From: Vreelandella zhaodongensis
GTDB lineage: Bacteria > Pseudomonadota > Gammaproteobacteria > Pseudomonadales > Halomonadaceae
DNA: 64,000 nucleotides
NCBI RefSeq assembly: GCF_013415115.1
Contig: NZ_JACCDD010000001.1
Location: 682,001-746,000, forward strand
Direction: 5' to 3'
Shown: piece after piece, positions 43,572 through 52,999 of the stretch
Position numbering within the stretch: position 1 is the first letter of the stretch
Layout of the letters: each line of letters starts with the position of its first letter
Translations under genes and position numbers: made by a program
Notes under the pieces: model-generated
Database searches by the model: none
Told to the model about the DNA's origin: nothing
What the model saw: the letters and a program-made list of their open reading frames with translations, nothing else

Positions 43572-45281
43572 ATGTTTAAGCGCTATTTCCCAATTCTGAC
43601 ATGGCTGCCCCATTATCATAAGCGTCTATTGGGCGCTGATGTACTGGCTGGATTAATCGTGACGGTGATGGTTATCCCGCAGTCGCTGGCCTACGCCCTA
43701 CTGGCGGGATTACCTGCCGTCGTTGGTTTGTATGCCAGCATTTTGCCGCAGCTAATGTATACCTTGTTAGGTACCAGCCGAACCCTGGCCGTGGGGCCAG
43801 TGGCGATCATTGCATTAATGACCGGCGCAGCACTCTCGTCGGTCGCCGCTCCCGGCAGCCCTGACTACCTGCAAGCGGCGTTGGTGCTTTCGCTGCTATC
43901 TGGGGGCATATTGGTAGCCATGGGCGCGTTGAGAATGGGCTTTTTTAGCAATTTCTTAAGCCACCCCGTTATTTCTGGCTTTTTAACAGCCTCGGGGATT
44001 CTTATTGCGGTCAGTCAGCTGGGTAGCCTGATGGGCGTCTCAAGCAGTGGTTTTACTCTGGTAGAGCGTGTCATGACGCTACTGCCTAACTTATCCTCTT
44101 TTAATCCCTACACCGTGGTTATTGGTGCTGGCACGCTGTTTTTTCTTGTCGCAATGCGGCGCTACGGTAAAAAGAGCCTGCGCGCTATCGGCTTACCAAC
44201 GCCCTTTGCGGACTTAATCACCAAGGCAGGCCCCGTCTTTGCGGTAGTTGTCACCACGCTTGCCACCTGGCACTGGCAACTGGCTGACGACGGTGTTGCC
44301 GTTGTTGGTACTATTCCAAGTGGCCTACCAGCGTTGAGCTTTCCATGGGTAGATGCATCACTGTGGCGAGCGCTACTAATACCAGCGCTGTTAATTAGTT
44401 TAGTCGGGTTTGTTGAGTCAGTATCTATGGGGCAAATGCTAGCGGCAAAACGGCGCCAACGTATTTCACCTAACCAAGAGTTGATTGGTTTGGGCACAGC
44501 CAATCTCGCAGCAGGGTTTACCAGCGGCATGCCCGTTACCGGCGGCCTCTCGCGTACCGTTATTAACTATGACGCGGGTGCACAAACGCCTGCCGCTGGC
44601 GCTTTTGCAGCATTAGGGATTGCACTGGTGACAATGGCCTTTACCGGCTGGCTTTTTTACTTACCAATCGCCACACTGGCCGCAACCATTACCGTGTCTA
44701 TTCTGACACTGGTGGATATTCCCATGCTCAGGCAAACGTGGCACTACTCCCGCAGTGACTTTGCCGCCATGGCCGTGACGATTCTGTTGACACTGGTTGA
44801 AGGAATAGAGGCCGGCATTATTGGTGGTGTCGTGCTTTCTATCGCACTATTTTTATATCGCACCAGCCGACCTCATAGCGCCCTAGTAGGCCGTGTGCCA
44901 GATACAGAGCATTTTCGTAACATAGAGCGTCACGACGTGGAAACAGTGAGCCATGCAGCACTTCTGCGCATTGATGAGAGCCTCTATTTCGCCAATGCTC
45001 GTTACTTGGAAGATACCGTTTACAACTTAGTGGCCAGCCGCCCTGAGCTAGAGCATGTGGTGCTGATTTGTTCAGCCGTAAACTTGATTGATGCGTCCGC
45101 ACTGGAGAGCCTTGATGCTATCAATGCTCGCTTAAAAGATTCCGATGTGAAGCTACACTTAGCGGAGGTGAAGGGACCAGTGATGGATCAGCTCAAAAAG
45201 AGTGATTTCCTGGATGCACTGACTGGGCGTGTTTTTCTAAGCACTTACGCGGCGTGGAGAGAGTTTTCAAAAGCGGGCTAA
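43572..45281 (+). CDS. SulP-family anion transporter with STAS domain
   Basis: The 569-residue protein starts with the SulP segment LTWLPHYHKRLLGADVLAGLIVTVMVIPQSLAYALLAGLP, has about 12 membrane segments, the family motif GLSRTVINYDAGAQTP-like stretch near 330, and a cytoplasmic STAS domain from about 440 (RIDESLYFANARYLED, SAVNLIDASALESLD). SulP proteins carry sulfate, bicarbonate or dicarboxylates in symport or exchange; the substrate cannot be told. CCAGGAG lies 3-9 bases before the ATG. Confidence 0.9.
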   Translation: MFKRYFPILTWLPHYHKRLLGADVLAGLIVTVMVIPQSLAYALLAGLPAVVGLYASILPQLMYTLLGTSRTLAVGPVAIIALMTGAALSSVAAPGSPDYLQAALVLSLLSGGILVAMGALRMGFFSNFLSHPVISGFLTASGILIAVSQLGSLMGVSSSGFTLVERVMTLLPNLSSFNPYTVVIGAGTLFFLVAMRRYGKKSLRAIGLPTPFADLITKAGPVFAVVVTTLATWHWQLADDGVAVVGTIPSGLPALSFPWVDASLWRALLIPALLISLVGFVESVSMGQMLAAKRRQRISPNQELIGLGTANLAAGFTSGMPVTGGLSRTVINYDAGAQTPAAGAFAALGIALVTMAFTGWLFYLPIATLAATITVSILTLVDIPMLRQTWHYSRSDFAAMAVTILLTLVEGIEAGIIGGVVLSIALFLYRTSRPHSALVGRVPDTEHFRNIERHDVETVSHAALLRIDESLYFANARYLEDTVYNLVASRPELEHVVLICSAVNLIDASALESLDAINARLKDSDVKLHLAEVKGPVMDQLKKSDFLDALTGRVFLSTYAAWREFSKAG

Positions 45282-45356
45282 TTCAGCTTTAACTAACGCT
45301 CGTTTGAATGCATCATTACAACTTCGCTGTATCGTCTCAAACGACAAGGAGCACGG

Positions 45357-46472
45357 ATGCAAAGCGAGTGGATAACGCAAGAAAGTGGCCACGTGTCACT
45401 TCACGGCGAGTGGACGCTTCGTTATTACCGTGACATCAAGGGTACGTTGCGCCAGCTGGGTAGTATTTCATCAAGCAACAGGCTGACGCTGAGCGGCTTT
45501 AAACGACTAGATACCGCAGGTGCGACGCTTATCGTTGAGCTTATTGGCGTCAAAAAGGCCAAACAGGTGTCCGAATGGGCGGCTGATCTGCCTAAAGAAC
45601 AGCTGGCGTTACTGGTGCGCATTGCAGAAGCAATGGAAGAACCTCTCGATGTAGCGCCTGCCTCCCCACATCGTGTTACCGATGCACTAGCCACCGTTGG
45701 CCAACAGGTAGCTGCATTATGGGAACAACAGCGCCAGCTGCTTGGCTTTGTGGGATTAGTTTTGGCGACGCTGTTTTCTTTACTATTTCGCCCTCACCGT
45801 TGGCGAATCACCGCAACGGTGGCTCATGTTCAACAGAGCGGACTGAATGCCGTCCCTATTGTTGCTCTACTGACCTTCATGGTGGGTGCAGTTGTCGCCT
45901 TTCTAGGAGCTACGGTCCTAAAAGACTTCGGCGCCACGATATACACCATTGACCTAGTTGCCTTTTCATTTCTACGCGAATTTGGCGTGTTATTGGCGGC
46001 TATTTTACTAGCAGGCCGAACAGCGAGTGCCTTTACCGCACAGTTAGGTGCCATGAAGTCCAATGAAGAGATTGATGCTTTGCAAGCACAAGGTCTGGAT
46101 CCCATTGAGCTGCTGGTTCTTCCCCGTGTTATGGCCATGTTGATCAGCCTGCCGCTGCTAGCTTTCGTAGGTATGCTAAGCGGCTTAGTAGGGGGTGCCA
46201 TGGTGGCAACGCTATCGCTGGATATTTCCATCACCCAGTTTATAGCGACGCTGCAAAAAGATGTTTCCGTTACTCATTTTCTGGTAGGCCTTAGTAAAGC
46301 GCCCGTATTTGCTTTTGTGATTGCTGTTATTGGTTGCCTTGAGGGTTTCAAGGTGAGCGGTAGCGCGCAATCCGTTGGTGCTCATACCACTTCTAGCGTC
46401 GTGCAATCGATTTTTATGGTGATTCTGATCGATGCCCTGGCCGCCCTATTCTTTATGGAGATGGGATGGTGA
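45357..46472 (+). CDS. MlaE-type lipid ABC permease with N-terminal STAS domain
   Basis: The 371-residue protein has an N-terminal STAS-like domain (about 1-110; SLHGEWTLRY, FKRLDTAGATLIVEL) fused to an MlaE permease domain (about 130-371) with VALLTFMVGAVVAFLGATVL and FLREFGVLLAAILLAGRTASAFTAQLGAMKSNEEIDAL. In the classical Mla system the STAS protein MlaB is separate; here it is part of the permease. The operon continues with MlaF-, MlaD- and PqiC-like genes, so it very likely moves phospholipids between membranes. Confidence 0.9.
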   Translation: MQSEWITQESGHVSLHGEWTLRYYRDIKGTLRQLGSISSSNRLTLSGFKRLDTAGATLIVELIGVKKAKQVSEWAADLPKEQLALLVRIAEAMEEPLDVAPASPHRVTDALATVGQQVAALWEQQRQLLGFVGLVLATLFSLLFRPHRWRITATVAHVQQSGLNAVPIVALLTFMVGAVVAFLGATVLKDFGATIYTIDLVAFSFLREFGVLLAAILLAGRTASAFTAQLGAMKSNEEIDALQAQGLDPIELLVLPRVMAMLISLPLLAFVGMLSGLVGGAMVATLSLDISITQFIATLQKDVSVTHFLVGLSKAPVFAFVIAVIGCLEGFKVSGSAQSVGAHTTSSVVQSIFMVILIDALAALFFMEMGW

Positions 46473-47284
46473 CGACAACGCACTCTCAATCTGAACAACA
46501 CGATCAGCCCGTCATCCAGGTTCAAGGGCTAGTCAATAGCTTTGGTCCTGTTGTTGTCCATGAAGCCCTCGACTTAACCTTAAAACGCGGGGAAATTCTT
46601 GGTGTCGTGGGCGGCTCGGGAACCGGCAAGTCCGTACTGCTACGCAGCATTGTTGGTTTGAAGCGCCCAAATGGCGGCACTATCGATGTGCTGGGCTCTC
46701 GCCTTAACGAGTTAAATGAACAGCAACGTAGCCAAGTCGAACGCCGTTTTGGCGTATTGTTCCAACGTGGAGCCTTATTTAGCTCACTGAATTTACAGGA
46801 GAATGTCGCCCTGCCGTTGATTGAGCACGCTAAGCTACCCAGAGAGGACGCTGAATATCTTGCGCGTATCAAACTTTCGCTCGTTGGGCTACCAGCTAAA
46901 GCAGCGCTGCAGTTTCCAGAATCGCTCTCAGGCGGCATGGTGAAGCGTGCAGCCCTGGCCCGCGCCCTCGCGCTTGATCCGGATATTTTGTTTCTGGATG
47001 AACCTACGGCAGGCCTTGACCCTATCGGCGCTGCGGCATTCGATCAGCTACTGGTGACACTGCGTGATGCGCTGGGGTTTAGCGTTTTTTTGGTCACCCA
47101 CGATCTTGACACGCTTTACGCCGCCTGCGACCGAGTTGCGGTACTTTCGCAAAAGCGGGTATTGGTAACTGACACCCTTGAAAATGTCGCTAAAACCGAC
47201 GACGCATGGGTTCAGGAATACTTTAACGGCCCCCGTGGACGTGCTGCTAAACATTCTGTCGCCTCAACGATTAGCAAGGAGTAA
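46466..47284 (+). CDS. MlaF-type lipid ABC ATPase
   Basis: The 272-residue ATPase has Walker A GGSGTGKSVLLRS (about 49), signature LSGGMVKRAALARALA, Walker B LFLDEPTAGLDP and the switch histidine in VTHDLD. The LSGGM version of the signature is typical of MlaF and its relatives. It powers the STAS-MlaE permease, whose stop codon overlaps its ATG by seven bases. Confidence 0.9.
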   Translation: MVTTTHSQSEQHDQPVIQVQGLVNSFGPVVVHEALDLTLKRGEILGVVGGSGTGKSVLLRSIVGLKRPNGGTIDVLGSRLNELNEQQRSQVERRFGVLFQRGALFSSLNLQENVALPLIEHAKLPREDAEYLARIKLSLVGLPAKAALQFPESLSGGMVKRAALARALALDPDILFLDEPTAGLDPIGAAAFDQLLVTLRDALGFSVFLVTHDLDTLYAACDRVAVLSQKRVLVTDTLENVAKTDDAWVQEYFNGPRGRAAKHSVASTISKE

Positions 47285-47292
47285 CCGCACAT

Positions 47293-48234
47293 ATGGAAAC
47301 GCGCGCGCACCATATTTTGATCGGCCTATTTACCCTATTAACAGCGGTGGCGGCACTCTTATTTGCACTTTGGATGAACTACGCATCTGGAGAGCGTGAC
47401 TACCAACCCTATCGCATCCTATTTGAACGTAGCGTTAGTGGTTTATCCGTGGGTAGTAGAGTGAAATATAATGGTATCGAGGTCGGTGATGTCACCGATC
47501 TGGTGCTTAACCCCGATGACCCCCGCCAGGTAATCGTGAGCATTCAGGTCGACCAAAGTGCACCAATTAAAACAGATACTCGCGCCAAGCTAGCGTTCGC
47601 CAGCATTACAGGAAGTATGTCGGTGCAATTGTATGGTGGCACGCCCGATAGTCCACGCCTCTTAGATCAAACCAGTGATGATGTTCCGTTTATTCTCGCT
47701 GACCCTTCCCCCATTGCCACCCTGTTTGATGAAGGGGAGACAATGATCCAAAACATCAACTCCATTTTGCAAAACGTTAATGAATTATTTGACGATAGCA
47801 ACCGCGAGCAAGCAGGCAATATTCTCACGAATATTGTAAAAATCACTGACATGATCGCCTCACAACAAAGCGCACTCGACGAAAACATGATGCTGTTTGG
47901 TGACGTATCGCGCCAAGCAACAGCAACACTTGAAAGTATCGATACGCTTACCCAGGAAGCCAGTCAACTGCTGCAGCAGGACGGTAAGCAAGTTATGCGC
48001 AGCGCTGAAAGTGCCAGTCGCAGTGTCGCAAGCGCCGCCCAACGTATGGAGCAGTTAATCAACGATAATGCGGCGGCCGTGGATGGCACGCTGCAAGGTG
48101 CACAAGATATCGCCCCCGCGATATCGGCACTTCGCTCAACCCTGACCAATCTTGATCGAATTACTCGCCAGCTCGAAGAGAGCCCGGCAGACTTTTTCCT
48201 AGGCCGCGACAAGGTAGAGGAGTTCCGCCCATGA
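47293..48234 (+). CDS. MlaD-type MCE domain protein
   Basis: The 313-residue protein has one N-terminal membrane helix (about 8-28), a single MCE domain at about 38-118 (ISGLSVGSRVKYNGIEVGDVTDL-like, then TRAKLAFASITGSMSVQLYGG) and a long helical tail (about 140-310) of heptad-like pattern. MCE proteins form hexameric rings that guide lipids through the periplasm. AAGGAG lies 10 bases before the ATG. It overlaps the lipoprotein gene by four bases. Confidence 0.9.
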   Translation: METRAHHILIGLFTLLTAVAALLFALWMNYASGERDYQPYRILFERSVSGLSVGSRVKYNGIEVGDVTDLVLNPDDPRQVIVSIQVDQSAPIKTDTRAKLAFASITGSMSVQLYGGTPDSPRLLDQTSDDVPFILADPSPIATLFDEGETMIQNINSILQNVNELFDDSNREQAGNILTNIVKITDMIASQQSALDENMMLFGDVSRQATATLESIDTLTQEASQLLQQDGKQVMRSAESASRSVASAAQRMEQLINDNAAAVDGTLQGAQDIAPAISALRSTLTNLDRITRQLEESPADFFLGRDKVEEFRP

Positions 48235-48839
48235 ACCTGCGCCCCACACTTGCCCTAACGGCTATCGCCCTTTTATTGGGAGCGGGTTGCACCATACTGC
48301 CTCAAGGTGAACCCGCAACACTCTATCGCCTACCCGCGTCGACTCAGTCACCGACATCCCTTGCTTCTGCCCCCCTTCCCTTACGTCTGGGCGTAGCAGC
48401 TCCTGAAGCGGGTCACTTGCTGGGAAGCAACCGCATTGTGGTATACCCAGAACGCAATGTGGTTAATGTATACGAAGGTGCTCGCTGGTATGACGATGCC
48501 CCCGACTTACTGCAAACACGTTTAATTTCAGGGCTTCAGCAGTTCCAGCTATTTGCCAACGTGGGCAGCGACCGTTTACCCAGCGATGTGGTGTTGCTCA
48601 GCGAACTGCGCCATTTTCAGAGTGAATATGACAACATTCCCCCCAGCGTTAACGTGCAGCTAGACGTTCAGTTGGTCGGTGCGCAGAGTCGTAAGCCGAT
48701 AACCGCTAACAGCTTTGCTACCCGAGTACAGGCAAGCAGTGTCGATATCCCAGATGTCGTCGATGCGTTCGGTCGCGCCAGCGATGCGCTCACCGAGCAG
48801 TTGGCTGCGTGGCTGGAAGGGCAAGCAAGCGACTTATAG
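48231..48839 (+). CDS. ABC-type transport auxiliary lipoprotein (PqiC-like)
   Basis: The 202-residue protein has a lipoprotein signal peptide with lipobox LLGAGC (cysteine about 20) and a domain of the PqiC/ABC_trans_aux family (YRLPAS, LRLGVAAPEAGHLLGSNRIVVYPERN, ARWYDDAPDLLQTRLISGLQ). PqiC sits on the outer membrane and docks the MCE tunnel. Its presence at the end of the operon links this transporter to the PqiABC-like arrangement more than to MlaFEDCB, which uses soluble MlaC. Confidence 0.87.
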   Translation: MNLRPTLALTAIALLLGAGCTILPQGEPATLYRLPASTQSPTSLASAPLPLRLGVAAPEAGHLLGSNRIVVYPERNVVNVYEGARWYDDAPDLLQTRLISGLQQFQLFANVGSDRLPSDVVLLSELRHFQSEYDNIPPSVNVQLDVQLVGAQSRKPITANSFATRVQASSVDIPDVVDAFGRASDALTEQLAAWLEGQASDL

Positions 48840-48857
48840 GCCGCTTAAAGAGGTAAG

Positions 48858-50720
48858 TCAGGAACCCACTACTTTGCTGATTTGCTGTTTTCTCAGGTAA
48901 TCACGGGGGTCTTTAGGATAGTAGTGCTCTGGCTGGCGCTCTAGGTGGGTAAAAAATCGCGTGTCTTTGTACGGCATTTTCATAAACCCAGAGACACCCA
49001 AGCCCTCTATCTGGTTAACAGAGGCCAGCACACGAGACAGTAGCGCCCGAAACTCTGGCTCCCGACTGGGATCAAGCAGCCGATAGTAACTATGAATTTT
49101 GAGGTGTTTGGGCAGCGCCTCAAAAATAATCATGCCCGTATGATGAATTTCATTAAGTCGCTGCAAAAGCTGCATAATGGTATCTGGCAATACCAATAGC
49201 TCTTCTGGGTCGGGGCCATCTTCAAAATAGCTATGCTGCCGCGTGCGATCCTCCATTTCTGGCACCACACTCAGCTCGTAATCAATGGTCGTGCTAGGCT
49301 CACATAAAAAGGAGTCCTCCACACTTGCGCGTTCTAAGTGCAGCGTTTGACGCGCATTAAATAAGCAGCTTTTGAACACCCCCTGGCGATGAATAGCACG
49401 TGCTAAATGCACCATATTATTGACCGCTTGAATAAACGCCGGTTTTAACGCTGGGTCATACAGGTTAAGCGATGAATCGATATACACGCCCTCCCGCTCC
49501 CAACGAACGGCTAAGCCACCAACAACTGGATATTTTCCCAAACGGCTAACCGATGCTAGAAAGGCTTTTTCAGTCTCACCCATGCCCTGCATAAATTGCT
49601 TGTAATAGCGATCTAGCTGCACATCATTAACATCATTCAGTGTCTCTTCGGCGTTGGCTTCACGCAGAAAAGCCTTCCGTGAGCTGTACACAACTGTGTC
49701 AATTTCTTGACGCTCGGGGCGCCCCCATACCGGCACCAGCGGCACTTGTGGTACGACAGGTAAATCTAACATCACCAACTTCGCCATACGGGGCATCGCC
49801 TGTAAAAAATGATCGCCCGCTTTGCGTCGTACATGAGGGTCAGGGTCCAACATGCCATCCAGCGTTCGGGCAAACTCCAGCGGTAATCCTAAGGAACTCG
49901 CCGGAATCGCACGATGCCCAAAACGGCAAGATTGCGCGGATGCCAATGCATACAGCGTGCCCGCTGCTCCTTGCTCGTCGAAACGAGGCGATGATAGCGC
50001 CCCATTCAGCTGATCTTCGCCAATAAAGTACACATCGCCCAATCGCGCGTTGGTTTGCTGCAGATTATCGGACATCAGCTCCATCACATTTGCCCCAACA
50101 AACTGTAGCTTTTCATCTAATTGAGCAAACACAGACGAGCCCCAGTCAATCAGTGCAATGGACTCGGTCTCGGGGTCAAATACAAGGTTGGAAGGTTTGA
50201 TATCACCATGCACAACAGGGCGCGCATTGGGCCCTGACTCTCGGCGTAGCGTCAGCAGAATATCAGCTAACTGGTCAGCAATATGGACCACTAACCGTGG
50301 GGAAAGACGCCCTTCTTCAAGCGAGACCTGTTCTAGGTTCCAGCCCGGCGCACGCTCCATCACCAGAATCGACTGCCCTCGGGAGCGCTGATAAGCCACC
50401 AGCTTCGGAATACGTGGATGGGAAACCTGATCGAGCATAAACGCCTCTTCTTCAAGGCGCTCTTGTAAATGTGTGGGCAGCGTAATACGTGAAAACTTGA
50501 AGACATAATGGGTCGGTGTGCCTTGGTGTGGCGCACTTCCCGCAAACACAAAGCCATAGGCACCTTTACCGATCAGCTCAATCCCCGTGTAGCCTAGCTG
50601 GGCAAGTTGCGCCTGGCACAGCGCTACCCAGTCTTTAAGCTTACGGGCATCGTGATGGCTCAGCAGATATACCGACTGCTCTTCTGGTATATAGAACTGC
50701 TGAAGCGGTGCCTGAGACAT
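48858..50720 (-). CDS. Hanks-type serine/threonine protein kinase with unknown C-terminal region
   Basis: The 620-residue protein has a protein kinase domain at about 45-310 with all key residues: glycine loop GKGAYG (51-56), K75 in YVFKFS, a helix-C glutamate near 91, catalytic HGDIKPSN (171-178, a non-RD form with D173, K175, N178) and D192 in IDWGSS, standing for DFG. The last 300 residues contain no domain I recognise and no membrane helix, so the kinase is cytoplasmic. It starts 23 bases after the E2 gene of a 2-oxoacid dehydrogenase with AAGGAA before the ATG, so the same transcript is likely; phosphorylation of that complex is a hypothesis only. It is convergent with the lipid-transport operon. 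Confidence 0.85.
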   Translation of the reverse strand: MSQAPLQQFYIPEEQSVYLLSHHDARKLKDWVALCQAQLAQLGYTGIELIGKGAYGFVFAGSAPHQGTPTHYVFKFSRITLPTHLQERLEEEAFMLDQVSHPRIPKLVAYQRSRGQSILVMERAPGWNLEQVSLEEGRLSPRLVVHIADQLADILLTLRRESGPNARPVVHGDIKPSNLVFDPETESIALIDWGSSVFAQLDEKLQFVGANVMELMSDNLQQTNARLGDVYFIGEDQLNGALSSPRFDEQGAAGTLYALASAQSCRFGHRAIPASSLGLPLEFARTLDGMLDPDPHVRRKAGDHFLQAMPRMAKLVMLDLPVVPQVPLVPVWGRPERQEIDTVVYSSRKAFLREANAEETLNDVNDVQLDRYYKQFMQGMGETEKAFLASVSRLGKYPVVGGLAVRWEREGVYIDSSLNLYDPALKPAFIQAVNNMVHLARAIHRQGVFKSCLFNARQTLHLERASVEDSFLCEPSTTIDYELSVVPEMEDRTRQHSYFEDGPDPEELLVLPDTIMQLLQRLNEIHHTGMIIFEALPKHLKIHSYYRLLDPSREPEFRALLSRVLASVNQIEGLGVSGFMKMPYKDTRFFTHLERQPEHYYPKDPRDYLRKQQISKVVGS

Positions 50721-50743
50721 TTCTCATTCCTTATTAGCCAACC

Positions 50744-52003
50744 CTAGCCCAAGTGCAGCAACATGGTTTCAGGCGCTTCTAGAAAGCCTTTCCAGGCATT
50801 GCAGAAGCGGGCAATGGTACCGCCATCAATAAAGCGGTGATCCCCCGCCCAGGTAATGGTCATGATCGCCCGTCGCTGAACTTCACCCTGCTCGTCAAAG
50901 CGGGGTAACCACTGAGTTTTACCGATGGCGACGATGGCGGCTTCCGGCGCGTTAATGATAGGCGCTGCATACGTTCCACCCAGTGCACCAATGTTAGAGA
51001 TACTGATGGTGCCACCTTTGAGATCAGCCTGGTCGACACGCCCTTCGCGCGCCGCTATGGTTAATCGCCCTACTTCACGGGCAATGTCTAGTAACGTTAG
51101 ACGCTCAACACTTTTCACATTGGGCACTAACAGACCTGCTTTACTATCCACTGCCATACCAATATTGCAATGAGGATAATAGTGCAGTTCATTTGCTTCC
51201 GCGTTTAGCTGGGCGTTGATAATCGGTGCCTCAGCAACGGCTAGCGCCATCGCTTTCATAAAGAATGGCATCAACGTTAATCGCTCACCTTGAGCCTCTA
51301 CCCGCGGTTTTAGGCGCTCACGCAGCGCCAGCAGCTCAGTGACATCAATCTCTTCGCCATAGTGAAAATGCGGGATGGAGCTGGCTGACTCCACCATTTT
51401 TTTCGCCATCACTGCACGCACACCGCGGAGCGGCTCAACCCGTGGCGACTCAGCACCTTGCGTTGCTGGCATGGCTGGTGTGGCGGTATGAACCGAGGCG
51501 GTAACAGGCTGTTTTAGGTGCGCCAGCACGTCTTCCTTAAGCACTCGACCTTCTTTACCACTGCCTGCAATGTCCGTTAATTCAAGCTGATGCTCACGGA
51601 CAAGACGGCGCACGGCTGGGCTGGCTGGCACCTTACCACGGCTCGCTCCCGTAGTAGCGTTAGTCGCCACGGGGGTTGGCTCCGCCGGTGTCCCAGTGGC
51701 TGAGTTAGCCACCGCTGACGACTGAGATTCGCTGTTGGGGGGCGTCGCGTCCGGTTCTGCTGTTTCATTTTCTGCCTGGTAGGCATACAGCGCTGCGTGA
51801 ACCTTGGCAATTTGCCCCTGGGCAACATACAGTTTGGTCACAACGCCAGCTTCAGGAGCAGTAATTTCAACCAGCGCTTTGTCGGTCATGACCTCAACAA
51901 TTGGCTGATCTTCTTCGATACGATCGCCTTCCGCGACACGCCACTCCACCACTTCGCACTCGACAATACCTTCGCCGATATCCGGCAGCATAAAATCGCT
52001 CAT
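50744..52003 (-). CDS. bkdB: Dihydrolipoamide acyltransferase (E2), branched-chain 2-oxoacid dehydrogenase type
   Basis: The 419-residue E2 has one lipoyl domain (about 2-76; lipoyl lysine in VMTDKALVEI), a linker rich in Pro/Ala/Thr, a peripheral-subunit-binding domain (about 130-166; ASPAVRRLVREHQLELTDIAGSG), and a catalytic domain ending in the active-site WAGDHRFIDGGTIARF. It transfers acyl groups to CoA within the complex. One lipoyl domain and E1 split into alpha and beta subunits point to the branched-chain or acetoin/pyruvate type. GGGAG precedes the ATG. No E3 gene is adjacent, so E3 must come from elsewhere. Confidence 0.9.
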   Translation of the reverse strand: MSDFMLPDIGEGIVECEVVEWRVAEGDRIEEDQPIVEVMTDKALVEITAPEAGVVTKLYVAQGQIAKVHAALYAYQAENETAEPDATPPNSESQSSAVANSATGTPAEPTPVATNATTGASRGKVPASPAVRRLVREHQLELTDIAGSGKEGRVLKEDVLAHLKQPVTASVHTATPAMPATQGAESPRVEPLRGVRAVMAKKMVESASSIPHFHYGEEIDVTELLALRERLKPRVEAQGERLTLMPFFMKAMALAVAEAPIINAQLNAEANELHYYPHCNIGMAVDSKAGLLVPNVKSVERLTLLDIAREVGRLTIAAREGRVDQADLKGGTISISNIGALGGTYAAPIINAPEAAIVAIGKTQWLPRFDEQGEVQRRAIMTITWAGDHRFIDGGTIARFCNAWKGFLEAPETMLLHLG

Positions 52004-52020
52004 TGTTCTTCTCCCTGGCG

Positions 52021-52998
52021 CTAAAAGTTAACGCTTTCGCGAATCGCTTCAAAAATTTTCAGGTGATCGGGCAGATACTCTTTTTCCAGCACTAGCGGGA
52101 AAGGCGTATCCAACCCCGTTACCCGAGTAATCGGCGATTCCAGATAGAGAAAACAACGCTCTTGAATAGTCGCAGCGATCTCACCCGCAAAGCCACCCGT
52201 TAACGGTGCTTCGTGACTAACGACCAGACGCCCTGTTTTGAGGACAGACTCCGCAACGGTATCTGCATCCCAAGGCAGTAGCGTACGCAGGTCGATGACT
52301 TCACAGGCAATACCTTGCTCTTCCGCAAGCTCGACAGCTTTACCAATCACTTCCATTTGCGCACCCCAACCCACCAGGGTGATATCAGTCCCTTCTTTAA
52401 CCACCTCGGCCTCACCGATCGGTAGTTGGTAATCCTCTTGGGGTACATCACCCACCGAAGCCCGATAGAGCCGCTTAGGCTCCAGGAACAGCACTGGGTC
52501 TGGATCGCGAATTGCGGCCAGTAACAAGCCTTTGGCTTGATACGGGTTACGCGGCACGACCACTTTTAAGCCTGGCGTGTGCGTAAAGTAAGCTTCTGGC
52601 GACTGCGAGTGATAAAGGCCACCCGCAATACCGCCGCCATAGGGCGTTCGGATGGTTAAACCACCGACATTGAATAAATCCCCCGAGCGATAGCGGAACT
52701 TCGCAGATTCGTTAACAATTTGGTCAAAGGCGGGGAAGATGTAGTCAGCAAACTGTATTTCAGCAACCGGTACCGAGCCTTGGGCAGCCAGCCCATTGGC
52801 AAAGCCAATGATGCCTTGCTCTACCAGCGGCGTGTTAAAGCAGCGTGCTTTACCATACTTTTCCTGTAAATGGCTGGTGGCACGGAAAACACCGCCAAAA
52901 ACACCCACATCTTCACCAAAACAGGTCACCTTTTCATCTTCAGCCATGGCGATATCAAGCGCATTGTTGATCGCCTGGAGCATGTTCATAGTGGGCAT
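52021..52998 (-). CDS. bkdA2: 2-oxoacid dehydrogenase E1 beta subunit
   Basis: The 325-residue protein is a transketolase-like E1 beta: [36 protein letters not shown], then the [17 protein letters not shown] stretch, the central [24 protein letters not shown], and a C-terminal domain with [11 protein letters not shown] and [15 protein letters not shown]. The beta subunit completes the thiamin diphosphate site with E1 alpha. GGGGGAGGAG lies before the ATG. It sits one base after the E1 alpha gene and 17 before E2. Confidence 0.93.
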   Translation of the reverse strand: MPTMNMLQAINNALDIAMAEDEKVTCFGEDVGVFGGVFRATSHLQEKYGKARCFNTPLVEQGIIGFANGLAAQGSVPVAEIQFADYIFPAFDQIVNESAKFRYRSGDLFNVGGLTIRTPYGGGIAGGLYHSQSPEAYFTHTPGLKVVVPRNPYQAKGLLLAAIRDPDPVLFLEPKRLYRASVGDVPQEDYQLPIGEAEVVKEGTDITLVGWGAQMEVIGKAVELAEEQGIACEVIDLRTLLPWDADTVAESVLKTGRLVVSHEAPLTGGFAGEIAATIQERCFLYLESPITRVTGLDTPFPLVLEKEYLPDHLKIFEAIRESVNF

Positions 52999-52999
52999 A

